Shown piece by piece: positions 54,961-63,430 of a stretch of DNA of 64,000 nucleotides (position 1 is the first letter of the stretch; the number at the start of each line of letters is the position of its first letter). The stretch is from Hafnia alvei (lineage in GTDB: Bacteria; Pseudomonadota; Gammaproteobacteria; Enterobacterales; Enterobacteriaceae): assembly GCF_964063325.1 (NCBI RefSeq), contig NZ_OZ061315.1, forward strand, positions 744,001 to 808,000, in the 5' to 3' direction. The translations under genes were made by a program, and so were the position numbers. The notes below the pieces were generated by a model that saw nothing but the letters and a program-made list of their open reading frames with translations, was not told the DNA's origin and did no database searches.

Positions 54961-55481
54961 GGTGCATATTACGTCCGCCCAAAATATTGAGGCCTACATA
55001 CGCATCGTGTAGGCGTCCGTGTTAGGGGGCCAATCGCCGCCCCCTAACAACCCGGCTTGGCACCGTTCTTCAGCCTGCTTCGCAGGTTCCCTCATCTCGT
55101 CATTCCGGCTTTAACGGAACGAGCGACAATCGGCATCCATGCCTCCGTCGCTCTTTTGCCGACGTCCAGTCGGCAAATCCTAGCTTGCATTCCTCTATTC
55201 GGCTGAAGAACAACGTGCCGGAAAAGGTCAACCCCAAAAGACAAAAGACAAAAACTCTATCTATTTTTTAGTTTAAGTCTTGGGAGAAAGAGCAACGCTA
55301 ACAGGATGTTAGCGTTAGGGGAGGAGGCGCCAAGGATGGCGCATGCCGACCCGGCGCGGAGATGGCGTCTCGGATAAGAGCGCGCGGGTGTTGGGTGCGC
55401 GCGCTGGCGCACCCGACTCGGACGCCTTCACTCATGCAGCATATAACCACCGGAGTGGATAGGCGGTCGAAACCTTACACC
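54961..55481. repeat. element B: composite repeat with GGA-loop hairpins
   Basis: About 520 non-coding bases in the tail-to-tail gap between the alanine symporter and yqfA, related to element A. Left end GGTGCATATTACGTCCGCC (54961-54979) and right end GGCGGTCGAAACCTTACACC (55462-55481) are imperfect inverted repeats. Plus-strand module: hairpins 55294-55316 (loop AGGAT) and 55327-55342 (loop AAGGAT), variable stem 55393-55414, box CGGACGCCT 55419-55427. Minus-strand module: hairpins 55155-55177 (loop TGGAC) and 55121-55153 (inner loop ATGGAT), variable stem 55021-55048, box complement 55011-55019. The spacer shares GTTTAAGTCTTGG exactly with element A, on the opposite strand. Confidence 0.78.
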
Positions 55482-55571
55482 ATATCGCACAGAGAATAGG
55501 CGGTCGAAACCTTACACCATATCGCACAGAGAATAGGCGGTCGAAACCTTACACCATATCGCACAGAGAAT
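55461..55571 (+). repeat. 37-bp tandem repeat, three exact copies
   Basis: Three identical 37-bp units (starts 55461, 55498, 55535), each beginning AGGCGGTCGAAACCTTACAC and ending CGCACAGAGAAT, followed by a diverged start of a fourth at 55572. Each unit contains the terminal inverted repeat of element B. No spacers separate the units. Confidence 0.9.
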
Positions 55572-55597
55572 AGGCGAACAAAACCTGCCCATTCGAT

Positions 55598-56248
55598 CTA
55601 CACATACAAATAAATCGCAAAAAAATGACAGGCGCATCCGCCCAATACAAACGCATGCCAGATCGCGTGGTTGTATGGAATTCGTTTACTGACGTAGAAA
55701 ATAACGCCAAGTGTATAAACAATCCCACCCACGGCCAGTAGCGTTACGCCCCCCCATGCCAGTTTGGTTGCCAACTGATAGATAACAATTAATGACAGCC
55801 ACCCCATCGTGAGGTAGGTGATAAGTGAAAGCACTTCAAAACGATGGGCAAACGCGAGTTTGAACAAAATACCAAACAGCGCAATACCCCAGATAACTCC
55901 CATCAGCCACTTGGCTAGGGTGGAATCTAATCCGACGAGCAGGAATGGGGTGTAGGTACCAGCTATCAATAAATAAATGGCGCAGTGGTCAAACACCTTT
56001 AGCCAACGTTTAATGTGTTGATGCGAAATGGCGTGATAGAGCGTGGATGCAAGAAACAGCAAAATCATGCTGCCGCCGTAAAGGCTATAGCTGGCGATTG
56101 CTGTGGCATCGGCGCCGGTGCCAATGGCTTGTACCAACAATAATACGAGGCCGACGATCCCCAGAATAAAACCAATTCCGTGGCTGATGCTGTTGGCAAC
56201 TTCCTCTGCCAGTGAATATCCCTGCTGAACAATGTTTGCCTTTGCCAT
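55598..56248 (-). CDS. yqfA: hemolysin III family membrane protein YqfA
   Basis: Inner-membrane protein of the HlyIII/PAQR-type (UPF0073) family, 216 residues (E. coli 219) with seven hydrophobic segments. Conserved putative metal-site residues are EEVANSISHGIG near the N terminus, STLYHAISH in the middle and HAIWHAFVLGGCACHF at the end. The function in E. coli is unproven. Encoded away from tsx. Confidence 0.92.
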   Translation of the reverse strand: MAKANIVQQGYSLAEEVANSISHGIGFILGIVGLVLLLVQAIGTGADATAIASYSLYGGSMILLFLASTLYHAISHQHIKRWLKVFDHCAIYLLIAGTYTPFLLVGLDSTLAKWLMGVIWGIALFGILFKLAFAHRFEVLSLITYLTMGWLSLIVIYQLATKLAWGGVTLLAVGGIVYTLGVIFYVSKRIPYNHAIWHAFVLGGCACHFFAIYLYV

Positions 56249-56728
56249 AGTGCGGCACTACCTCTGTTGAACAATGGAAATCATGCTGTGGCTTAAAACT
56301 AGAGCTAGGTTATCTGAGAATTATTCCAGTGTACACGTGTAAGCTCAAATATAATTGCGCTAATTACGACACGAATGACTTTATTTTTGTTTATCAGATA
56401 ATTATATGGTTTTAATTCGAATAAATTGGTTTTGTTGATATTTGTTTATCAACTTATTTGTCATGATTTTCACAAAAATGTGAATGGTTTATTAGCATTC
56501 AAACATTTATCGCCTGCGACATTGTAACAGCGGCAAAGTTTCGTCAATTTTTTCCTTTGGTAAGTTGCGCAAATTTTTGTTCAGACACAAAAACCGCGAG
56601 CGTTTATCATCTAATGCCAGATGGCATAAGCCTTTCAGGGCAATTTGTATAACAACAGTTCGGTTTTAAATTTGATTATTGCTGCAAAGATTGTAGAATC
56701 CCTCCGAATTTTTTCATCGCAAACGTGA
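56249..56728. other. yqfA-tsx intergenic region
   Basis: Divergent gap of about 660 bases in total, AT-rich. No gene seen. The part near tsx carries a PurR-like palindrome and a -10-like hexamer, listed separately. Confidence 0.4.
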
Positions 56729-56744
56729 ACGCAATCGATTACGT
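56729..56744 (+). promoter_or_regulatory. PurR-like operator upstream of tsx
   Basis: ACGCAATCGATTACGT matches the PurR consensus ACGCAAACGTTTTCGT at 13 of 16 positions and is nearly palindromic around the central CG, as LacI-family operators are. It lies just upstream of TATAAT at 56793-56798. CytR, another LacI-family protein that controls tsx in E. coli, is an alternative reader. Confidence 0.5.
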
Positions 56745-56792
56745 ATTTAAGAATGTATTCAGAGATCACAGATTTTTGTGAGCAATAATTTC

Positions 56793-56798
56793 TATAAT
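56793..56798 (+). promoter_or_regulatory. probable tsx promoter -10 element
   Basis: TATAAT, the consensus sigma-70 -10 hexamer, 110 bases before the tsx start codon. The -35 is not clear, which suits an activator-dependent promoter. Confidence 0.45.
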
Positions 56799-56907
56799 AC
56801 GCACGGCCAGAAAGGTGGGTTGTTGATCAATTGATGGCTATTTGTGGTGATGTTTACATGGGTCTTTTCCCTGGCAGGGAATTTTGCTTAAGGTAAGTAG
56901 CAATATT

Positions 56908-57792
56908 ATGAAAAAAATAATTTTAGCTGCAGGCACCGTGCTTGCACTTTCAAGCAGCGTTACCGCTGTAGCAGCAGACAACAACAGCGAATATCTTTCT
57001 GACTGGTGGCATCAAAGCGTTAACGTGGTGGGGAGCGCTCATACGCGCTTTGGACCACAGCTGAGAGACGATACTTACCTTGAGTATGAAGCTTTTGCTA
57101 AGAAAGATTGGTTCGACTTTTACGGTTATGTGGATGCGCCAATGTTCTTCGGCGGCGACAGCACCTCTCGCGGTATCTGGAACCACGGTTCTCCATTGTT
57201 CATGGAAATTGAACCGCGCTTCTCTATTGATAAGCTGACCGGCACCGATTTGAGCTTCGGCCCGTTCAAAGAGTGGTATTTCGCGAATAACTATATCTAC
57301 GATATGGGTCGTAACAGCGATAGCCGTCAGAGCACATGGTATATGGGTCTGGGTACCGACATTGATACCGGCTTGCCAATGAGCCTGTCGATGAACGTGT
57401 ATGCAAAATACCAGTGGCAGAACTACGATGCAGCTAACGAAAACGAATGGGACGGTTACCGTTTCAAAGTTAAATACTTCGTGCCAATCACCGAAGTATT
57501 GGGCGGTAAGTTGAGCTACATCGGCTTCACCAACTTCGACTGGGGTTCTGACTTAGGTAAAGATTCTGGCCACAGCGACCTGAATGGCCAGCGTATTCGT
57601 AGCAGCAACTCTATCGCTTCTAGCCACATTCTGGCCCTGAATTATGATCACTGGCACTACTCCTTCGTTGCGCGTTATTTCCATAACGGTGGACAATGGC
57701 AGGATGGTACTGAGCTGAACTTCGGCAAAGGTAACTTTGACGTGAAATCTACCGGCTGGGGTTACTACCTAGTTGCGGGTTACAACTTCTAA
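56908..57792 (+). CDS. tsx: nucleoside-specific outer-membrane channel Tsx
   Basis: Outer-membrane beta-barrel for nucleoside uptake, also a phage T6 and colicin K receptor in E. coli. From ATG 56908 it is 294 residues, as in E. coli. Signal peptide MKKIILAAGTVLALSSSVTA then AVAA cleavage. The mature part begins YLSDWWHQSVNVVGSAHTRF and keeps FFGGDS, NYIYDMGRN and GLGTDIDTGLPMS; it ends in the barrel-type GYNF. It would feed the deo operon at the other end of the window. Confidence 0.95.
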   Translation: MKKIILAAGTVLALSSSVTAVAADNNSEYLSDWWHQSVNVVGSAHTRFGPQLRDDTYLEYEAFAKKDWFDFYGYVDAPMFFGGDSTSRGIWNHGSPLFMEIEPRFSIDKLTGTDLSFGPFKEWYFANNYIYDMGRNSDSRQSTWYMGLGTDIDTGLPMSLSMNVYAKYQWQNYDAANENEWDGYRFKVKYFVPITEVLGGKLSYIGFTNFDWGSDLGKDSGHSDLNGQRIRSSNSIASSHILALNYDHWHYSFVARYFHNGGQWQDGTELNFGKGNFDVKSTGWGYYLVAGYNF

Positions 57793-57817
57793 GTTCCACC
57801 GAGTTGATGCCTATACG

Positions 57818-57842
57818 AAAGGAGCCTAAGGGCTCCTTTTTT
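57818..57842 (+). terminator. tsx terminator
   Basis: AAAGGAGCC/GGCTCCTTT stem with a TAAG loop and a T run. Confidence 0.9.
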
Positions 57843-57993
57843 GCATTTTGGCTCAGTCTGAGAGCAGATTAAAAGAGGAACTTTTAGCAAGAAACTCAGC
57901 CATTTTCACCCTATCGGTTTTAGTCCATGATAGTGACAAATGCAGGTATCAGTCTGCGGCTTTTCTGGATTCATTTTTTGGCGAAGAGGTTCT

Positions 57994-58812
57994 ATGACTA
58001 AACATCTCAACAAAGATACTCAGGTATGCATGTCGCTGGCGGCGCGTCCGAGCAACTTCGGCACACGTTTTCATAATTATCTTTATGATGCGCTCGATCT
58101 GGACTATCTCTACAAAGCTTTTACGACCAAAGATATCAAAGCGGCAATTGGTGGTGTGCGTGCGCTGGGGATCCGTGGCTGCGCGATCTCGATGCCGTTT
58201 AAAGAGGATGTTATCCCGCTGGTGGATGAGATGGATGCATCTGCTAAAGCCATTGATTCAGTTAACACCATTGTGAATACCGATGGCTATCTCAAAGCGT
58301 ATAACACCGACTATTTAGCGATTGCCCAGCTTTTGGCACAGTATGCCGTTTCCCCTGAGCAAGTATTTGCTCTACGTGGCAGCGGTGGAATGGCGAAGGC
58401 CGTGGCCTGTGCGTTAAAAGACGCAGGCTTTAAGCAAGGCTATATTGTGGCGAAGAATGAAAAAACCGGGCAGCAACTGGCCTCTCTATATGGTTATGAG
58501 TGGCGGCCAGATATGCAGGGCGTGGAAGCCGATGTGTTGATCAACGCAACGCCTATCGGCATGAGCGGGGGTGCCGATGCTGATACGCTGGCGTTTAGCG
58601 AAGGTGAGATCGACCGTGCGAAGGTAATTTTTGATGTTGTGGCGTTGCCATCTGAAACGCCGATGATCCGTTATGCCAAGACTCAGGGGAAAACGGTGAT
58701 TAGCGGCGCTGAAGTTTTTGCTATTCAGGCCGTTGAGCAGTTTGTGTTGTATACCGGTATTCGCCCCGATCATGAGCTATTTTTGGCTGCGGCGAAATAT
58801 GCGCGCGGGTGA
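57994..58812 (+). CDS. shikimate dehydrogenase-like protein (HI0607/SdhL type)
   Basis: A 272-residue NAD(P)-binding protein of the AroE superfamily. It matches Haemophilus HI0607 (271 residues): NKDTQVCMSL, RPSNFGTRFHNYLYD, KAFTTKDIKAAIGGVRALG and SMPFKE near the N terminus, GSGGMAKAVACALKDAG as nucleotide motif, and NTDY with lysine in PFKED as active-site residues. HI0607-type enzymes oxidise shikimate slowly and their true substrate is unknown, so this is probably not the aromatic-pathway AroE. The start at 57994 follows GAAGAGG; a start at 57940 is unlikely. Confidence 0.85.
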   Translation: MTKHLNKDTQVCMSLAARPSNFGTRFHNYLYDALDLDYLYKAFTTKDIKAAIGGVRALGIRGCAISMPFKEDVIPLVDEMDASAKAIDSVNTIVNTDGYLKAYNTDYLAIAQLLAQYAVSPEQVFALRGSGGMAKAVACALKDAGFKQGYIVAKNEKTGQQLASLYGYEWRPDMQGVEADVLINATPIGMSGGADADTLAFSEGEIDRAKVIFDVVALPSETPMIRYAKTQGKTVISGAEVFAIQAVEQFVLYTGIRPDHELFLAAAKYARG

Positions 58813-58839
58813 AATTGGGGTAAGTGCTTTTAGTTTGAC

Positions 58840-58946
58840 AGACCCCCTCCCAGCCTCCCCCTTTGCAGGGGGAGGAGCATATCGAGTGCGAAATTAATAC
58901 CGAGAACCGTTCGGCCCCCTCCCCTGCGAAGGGCTGGGGTGGGGTC
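58840..58946. repeat. GC-rich palindromic intergenic repeat
   Basis: About 107 bp in a tail-to-tail gap. Outer arms GACCCCCTCCCAGCC (58841-58855) and GGCTGGGGTGGGGTC (58932-58946) pair at 13 of 15 positions. Inside is a perfect 8-bp hairpin CCTCCCCC/GGGGGAGG (58854-58875). Probably a dispersed enterobacterial repeat; 32877-32926 looks like a shorter relative. Confidence 0.6.
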
Positions 58947-58961
58947 AAGCAATGAGATGAA

Positions 58962-59951
58962 TTACCCTTCCACCAACGAATATGGCAGCGGTTGAATCGT
59001 AAGCATTCCACCTTCATCGTCACGAACTCGCAGTACGCTATCGGCTTCTAAATCGTTATTGAGCACGACCTGAACGTTGAGACTGCCGTCGTTAAGCTGA
59101 ACGGCGGCTAATACCGTTCCAGTACGTCGCCAGTTTTCGCCTAACTTGAGCTCTAAATCTTCACCTGCTTGTGGCACGCGGCTAGCGGAACCCTGCAGCC
59201 AATAAAGCGCACGTTTGTTGGCACCGCGATATTTAGCACGAGCTACCATCTCTTGGCCGGTGTAGCAGCCTTTTTTAAAGCAGATGCCGTTCAGCGCCTG
59301 AAGATTCGTGGCCTGAGGGATAAACTGGCCGCTATTGGCGACGTCAATAACAGGCAGGCCCGCTTCGATATCAAGCTCAATCCACTGTTGACCGTCGTTA
59401 AACTGCGCGCTGCCACGCAGTTTATCTGTGAGCATTTCAGCGGTGGATAAAGAGGTTATCAGCAGATAGCGCGCTTCTGGCTGAGATAAATAGAGCAGCG
59501 TGGTGTCTTCATGCGTCATCGCCGGTGTGTTGGCATCAGGCAACTGCGGGAAATAGGCTGCAAGCGCAGCGTCGGCTTTCAAGCCGGCAACGCCGAGGAT
59601 CACGGCGTCATTGTCTGCGCTGATAGTGAGCTTGGAAAACACCGCATATTTTTTTAATTCGGTGATTTGATTTTCTGCCACGCTGCGGCGTATCAGATAA
59701 GAGAAGCCTTCTGCTCGGTGGAATAAACGCAGGTCACTCCACATTTTCCCCTTCGCGTCACAATGCCCGCAGAGGGTGTGTTCATGCTCAGTGAGTGCTG
59801 CAACGTCTACGGTTAGCTGGCCCTGCAAATATTTGCTAGCGTCAGGCCCCGTCACGTTTACCAACTGCCAATCGTTGAGCAACATTATCGTTAAGGGCAG
59901 GTGGTTAGAAGCTACCGGTTGGCGTGGCGCGAAAAGAGAGTTCAAAGTCAT
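58962..59951 (-). CDS. ygfZ: folate-binding protein YgfZ
   Basis: Tetrahydrofolate-binding protein needed for full activity of some iron-sulfur enzymes such as MiaB; structurally related to GcvT. 329 residues (E. coli 326). The diagnostic KGCYTGQE motif with its conserved Cys is present near residue 230. Divergent from sdhE, the conserved arrangement. Confidence 0.95.
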   Translation of the reverse strand: MTLNSLFAPRQPVASNHLPLTIMLLNDWQLVNVTGPDASKYLQGQLTVDVAALTEHEHTLCGHCDAKGKMWSDLRLFHRAEGFSYLIRRSVAENQITELKKYAVFSKLTISADNDAVILGVAGLKADAALAAYFPQLPDANTPAMTHEDTTLLYLSQPEARYLLITSLSTAEMLTDKLRGSAQFNDGQQWIELDIEAGLPVIDVANSGQFIPQATNLQALNGICFKKGCYTGQEMVARAKYRGANKRALYWLQGSASRVPQAGEDLELKLGENWRRTGTVLAAVQLNDGSLNVQVVLNNDLEADSVLRVRDDEGGMLTIQPLPYSLVEG

Positions 59952-60327
59952 GATGGTTCCCTACAATGCAGTCCCGAAATGGAATCTAACCATGTTAAGA
60001 GAGGCGGGTAGGATTGCAAATGGAAATATCGTGCAGTTGGGATAAATGCTCACGCACAGAGGTAAATATGTGGGACTAAAGCGGCAAAGAGGGAGGAGAA
60101 TTCCGAGTTTTTCTATAAACCTTATATTTGCCGAGGTTTAAGGCACTGTCTGGTACATAATGCGCTAATAAATATGTCAGTTTGTGAACCTATTTTCTAA
60201 ATCTTCGTTGGATTCGCGCTAAAATGGAGCCGCGTATCTCGTCTCGACTGGGAACCCAGTGAGTTACGGGGTGTCTTACGAGATTATCTTATAAGAATAA
60301 GGTTAACTGATCAGGAGTGAGTAAATC
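59952..60327. other. ygfZ-sdhE intergenic region
   Basis: 376 bases between divergent genes. It contains ACTGGGAACCCAGT (60248-60261), a short hairpin in the probable sdhE leader. No gene or named operator seen. Confidence 0.4.
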
Positions 60328-60594
60328 ATGGATATAGGAAATAAATCACGCATTCATTGGGCTTGCCGCCGCGGTATGCGTGAGTTGGATATCTCCATTA
60401 TGCCGTTTTTCGAACATGAGTATGATTCGCTGAGCGATACAGATAAACAGGCATTTGTACGCTTACTTGAGTGCGACGATCCCGATCTTTTCAATTGGCT
60501 TATGAACCACGGTTCACCCAAGGATCCTGAATTAGCGCATATGGTTAAACTTATTCAAACGCGAAACAAAGATCGTGGACCAATGGCGTTGTGA
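60328..60594 (+). CDS. sdhE: FAD assembly factor SdhE
   Basis: Small cytosolic protein (88 residues, as in E. coli) that helps covalent FAD attachment to succinate dehydrogenase and fumarate reductase. The essential RGMRELD motif lies at about residues 15-21, followed by acidic helices. AGGAGTGAG precedes the ATG. Its end overlaps cptA by 20 bases, so the two are translated from one message. Confidence 0.95.
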   Translation: MDIGNKSRIHWACRRGMRELDISIMPFFEHEYDSLSDTDKQAFVRLLECDDPDLFNWLMNHGSPKDPELAHMVKLIQTRNKDRGPMAL

Positions 60595-60988
60595 TGTACG
60601 GGTGTCATGGCGAACGCAACTATTGATGTTGGTTACGCATGGCATTCTGATTTTGTTAATTTTGCTAGCACCCTGGCCGGAAAACTATAGTTTTTATTGG
60701 CTAGTGTTGCTGACTTTAGTGGTGTTTGAATGTATCCGCAGTCAAAAGCAGATCGCTAAGATTCAGGGAGAGTTTAGCTTTCTGGAGGATAATCATATTC
60801 AATGGCAACACAATGAGTGGGAGTTATGTAAGACGCCTTGGATCAGTGATTTTGGCGCATTGCTACCCTTGAAAAGTGTGAAAAATCAGGGAAAGAAAAA
60901 GCGTTTATGGATTGCGGCAGACAGTTTGACGCCAGAAGCATGGTGCCATTTGCGCCGAACTTTGATGCAAACGCACCAGAGTGATTAG
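60575..60988 (+). CDS. cptA: YgfX/CptA family inner-membrane protein
   Basis: A 137-residue membrane protein (E. coli 135) with two adjacent hydrophobic helices at about residues 16-50 and a soluble C-terminal half ending LTPEAWCHLRRTLMQ. Proposed in E. coli to be a toxin of cytoskeletal proteins with SdhE as antitoxin, though SdhE has its own established role. GTG start at 60575 inside sdhE, as expected from the E. coli alignment. Confidence 0.9.
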   Translation: MDQWRCDVRVSWRTQLLMLVTHGILILLILLAPWPENYSFYWLVLLTLVVFECIRSQKQIAKIQGEFSFLEDNHIQWQHNEWELCKTPWISDFGALLPLKSVKNQGKKKRLWIAADSLTPEAWCHLRRTLMQTHQSD

Positions 60989-60993
60989 TGAAT

Positions 60994-61022
60994 AATGCCC
61001 GAGATTTCCATCGGGCATTTTT
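60994..61022. terminator. terminator between cptA and fldB
   Basis: AATGCCCGA/TCGGGCATT stem with an 8-base loop and a T run on the plus strand, in the tail-to-tail gap. Confidence 0.8.
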
Positions 61023-61058
61023 GTTTCTCTATATGCAATGTGTGCAATAAGCATCGCG

Positions 61059-61577
61059 TTACAGTAATTCAGCGATCTCCAGCATGATCTGCTCGCACCA
61101 TTGTTCTAGGCGCTTGTCACTTAAATCGTATTGATTCGCTTCGTCGAGAGCCAAACCAACGAACAGTTTGCCATCGTCAATCACAGGTTTAGGACTGGTA
61201 AACTCATAGCCCTCTGTTGGCCAATAGCCGACAAACTGCACGCCTAGCGGCAGTAAACGGTCGTGAAGCATACCAAGGGCATCGAGGAACCATTCGCCAT
61301 AACCAAGTTGATCGCCCATGCCATACATGGCGATAATTTTATTGTGTAGATTCAAGGTTGGCAGTGCATCCCAGACGGCTTCCCAGTCTTCTTGAATTTC
61401 ACCAAAGTCCCAGGTTGGAATGCCGAGGATCAAAATGTCGTAATCCTCCATGCGCTGGATGGGGATATCTTTGATGTTATGTAAATCGACTAACTCGGCG
61501 CCGAGAATATCGCGAATTTTTTCAGCCGCCATTTCGGTATAGCAAGTGCTGGAGCCGTAAAAAAGACCTATCTTCAT
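61059..61577 (-). CDS. fldB: flavodoxin 2
   Basis: FMN electron-transfer protein, 172 residues (E. coli 173). The FMN phosphate loop GLFYGSSTCYTEMAA is at the N terminus; GIPTWDFGEIQEDWE and GMGDQLGYGEWFLDALG are the flavin-contact loops. The start at 61577 (MKIGLFYG) is chosen; upstream codons to 61640 do not fit the fold. SoxRS control is known in E. coli. Confidence 0.95.
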   Translation of the reverse strand: MKIGLFYGSSTCYTEMAAEKIRDILGAELVDLHNIKDIPIQRMEDYDILILGIPTWDFGEIQEDWEAVWDALPTLNLHNKIIAMYGMGDQLGYGEWFLDALGMLHDRLLPLGVQFVGYWPTEGYEFTSPKPVIDDGKLFVGLALDEANQYDLSDKRLEQWCEQIMLEIAELL

Positions 61578-61781
61578 AGTAATACCTAAAAACATTCGAG
61601 CTGCGACTAGGCGGCAATCAGGGTGAAAGAAGGTAGCCAACGCTGCGGTAATGTAAAGAGCACGGGGGCGTTGCTGCCGTCGGGTTACAAATACATAACA
61701 GCAGAGTGTATCAGATTTGAATCCGTGTCAGGCATAATGCACACTAAACCTTGGTTTGAGCCTTTATCAACGGAGTCGCCG

Positions 61782-62681
61782 GTGCACGAGCAAGATCAGG
61801 CACTGATAGAACAATTTTTAGATGCGCTGTGGTTAGAACGTAACTTAGCCGAAAATACGCTGGCCTCTTATCGTCTGGATTTACGGTCGCTGGCTGAATG
61901 GCTGGCGCATCATCATTCTGATTTATTACAGGCTCAGGTTTCTGACCTGCAAAGTTTCTTAGCTGAACGCGTTGATGGCGGCTATAAAGCAACCAGCTCT
62001 GCTCGTTTACTTAGCGCCATGCGTCGTTTGTTTCAGTATTTTTATCGTGAAAAAATGCGCAGCGACGATCCGACGACGTTATTATCGTCGCCAAAGCTAC
62101 CGCAGCGGTTGCCTAAAGATCTCACCGAGGAGCAGGTTGATACGTTGCTGCAAACACCAAGCGTTGAGAACCCGATAGAATTGCGGGATAAGGCGATGCT
62201 CGAAGTGCTTTATGCCACCGGACTACGCGTTTCTGAACTGGTGGGGCTGACGCAGGCCGATGTCAGTTTGCGTCAGGGCGTGGTGCGCGTTATCGGTAAA
62301 GGTAATAAAGAACGACTGGTTCCGCTGGGGGAAGAGGCGGTTTACTGGATTGAGTATTATCTGGAATATGGTCGGCCATGGCTGCTGAATGGACAAACGA
62401 TAGACGTGTTGTTCCCCAGTAATCGTGCCCAGCAGATGACGCGCCAAACGTTTTGGCATCGAATTAAACACTATGCGGTACTGGCAGGAATCGATAGTTC
62501 TCGCTTATCACCGCATGTGCTCAGACACGCTTTTGCCACTCATTTACTGAACCATGGGGCGGATTTGCGTGTCGTACAAATGTTGTTAGGACATAGCGAT
62601 CTGTCCACAACCCAAATTTATACGCATGTAGCTACTGAACGACTTAAACAGCTACATCAACAGCATCATCCCCGTGCGTAA
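61782..62681 (+). CDS. xerD: tyrosine recombinase XerD
   Basis: Acts with XerC at dif to resolve chromosome dimers under FtsK control. A GTG at 61782, 6 bases after GGAG, gives 299 residues, close to E. coli's 298 (MKQDLARIEQF equals VHEQDQALIEQF); an ATG at 61737 giving 314 residues is the alternative. The catalytic set is visible: Arg in ATGLRVSELVGL, Lys in GKGNKERLVPLG, HVLRHAFATH, LLGHSDLSTTQIYTHV with the Tyr nucleophile. First of xerD-dsbC-recJ. Confidence 0.93.
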   Translation: MHEQDQALIEQFLDALWLERNLAENTLASYRLDLRSLAEWLAHHHSDLLQAQVSDLQSFLAERVDGGYKATSSARLLSAMRRLFQYFYREKMRSDDPTTLLSSPKLPQRLPKDLTEEQVDTLLQTPSVENPIELRDKAMLEVLYATGLRVSELVGLTQADVSLRQGVVRVIGKGNKERLVPLGEEAVYWIEYYLEYGRPWLLNGQTIDVLFPSNRAQQMTRQTFWHRIKHYAVLAGIDSSRLSPHVLRHAFATHLLNHGADLRVVQMLLGHSDLSTTQIYTHVATERLKQLHQQHHPRA

Positions 62682-62708
62682 GGCGCAGGGAAATACAAGG
62701 ATTACGCA

Positions 62709-63425
62709 ATGAAGAAAGGTTTAATTTGGCTGTCTTTGCTGGCGGCTTCAGTCACTGGCGCAGCACATGCAGGTGATGCTGAAATCCAGCAGTCGCTGAA
62801 AACATTGGGCGTACAGAAAGCCGAGATTCAGCCTTCTCCGGTTGCTGGCTTGCAAACGGTATTTACCGACAACGGCGTGCTTTACGTGACCAGCGATGGT
62901 AAGCACATTCTGCAAGGGCCGATGTATGACGTCAGCGGCGCGGTGCCGGTTAACGTGACTAATCAGATTCTGGTTGGCCGTTTGCAAAAGCTGGTGCCTG
63001 AAATGATTGTCTACAAAGCACCAAAAGAAAAACATGTGATCACGGTCTTTACCGACATCACCTGCGGCTACTGCCACAAACTACATTCGCAGATGAAAGA
63101 GTATAACGATCTGGGTATCACCGTTCGTTATCTGGCATTCCCGCGTCAGGGCTTAAGCTCTCAGGCGGAAAAGGATATGCAGTCAATCTGGTGCATGGCC
63201 GATCGTCGTAAGGCGTTCGATGCGGCATTGAGCGGTGAGGCCACTCAGCCAGCAACTTGTAATGTTGATATCAAAAAACACTATGAGCTCGGCGTGCAGT
63301 TTGGCGTGCAGGGAACTCCTGCCATTGTGCTTAACGACGGCACCGTGATCCCTGGTTATCAGGGGCCGAAAGAGATGTTGGCGATGTTGGATGCGCAGGC
63401 AGCCATGAGCAAGGCTAAAGGTTAA
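62709..63425 (+). CDS. dsbC: thiol:disulfide interchange protein DsbC
   Basis: Periplasmic disulfide isomerase kept reduced by DsbD. 238 residues (E. coli 236). Signal peptide MKKGLIWLSLLAASVTGAAHA cleaved before GDAEIQ (only the start MKKGLIWLSLLAAS need be noted). N-terminal dimerisation domain, then thioredoxin fold with CGYC in FTDITCGYCHKLH and cis-Pro in GVQGTPAIVLNDG. Confidence 0.95.
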   Translation: MKKGLIWLSLLAASVTGAAHAGDAEIQQSLKTLGVQKAEIQPSPVAGLQTVFTDNGVLYVTSDGKHILQGPMYDVSGAVPVNVTNQILVGRLQKLVPEMIVYKAPKEKHVITVFTDITCGYCHKLHSQMKEYNDLGITVRYLAFPRQGLSSQAEKDMQSIWCMADRRKAFDAALSGEATQPATCNVDIKKHYELGVQFGVQGTPAIVLNDGTVIPGYQGPKEMLAMLDAQAAMSKAKG

Positions 63426-63430
63426 TTGGT

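Noticed and set aside
55461..55571. Possible CRISPR array from 37-bp repeats
   Set aside because: The units are directly abutted with no spacers, no cas gene is present, and each unit contains the end of element B; it is a simple tandem repeat.
56469..56484. TTCACAAAAATGTGAA palindrome taken as a CRP site upstream of tsx
   Set aside because: The half-sites are in the reverse order (TCACA..TGTGA) and spaced by four bases, so it does not fit the CRP pattern.
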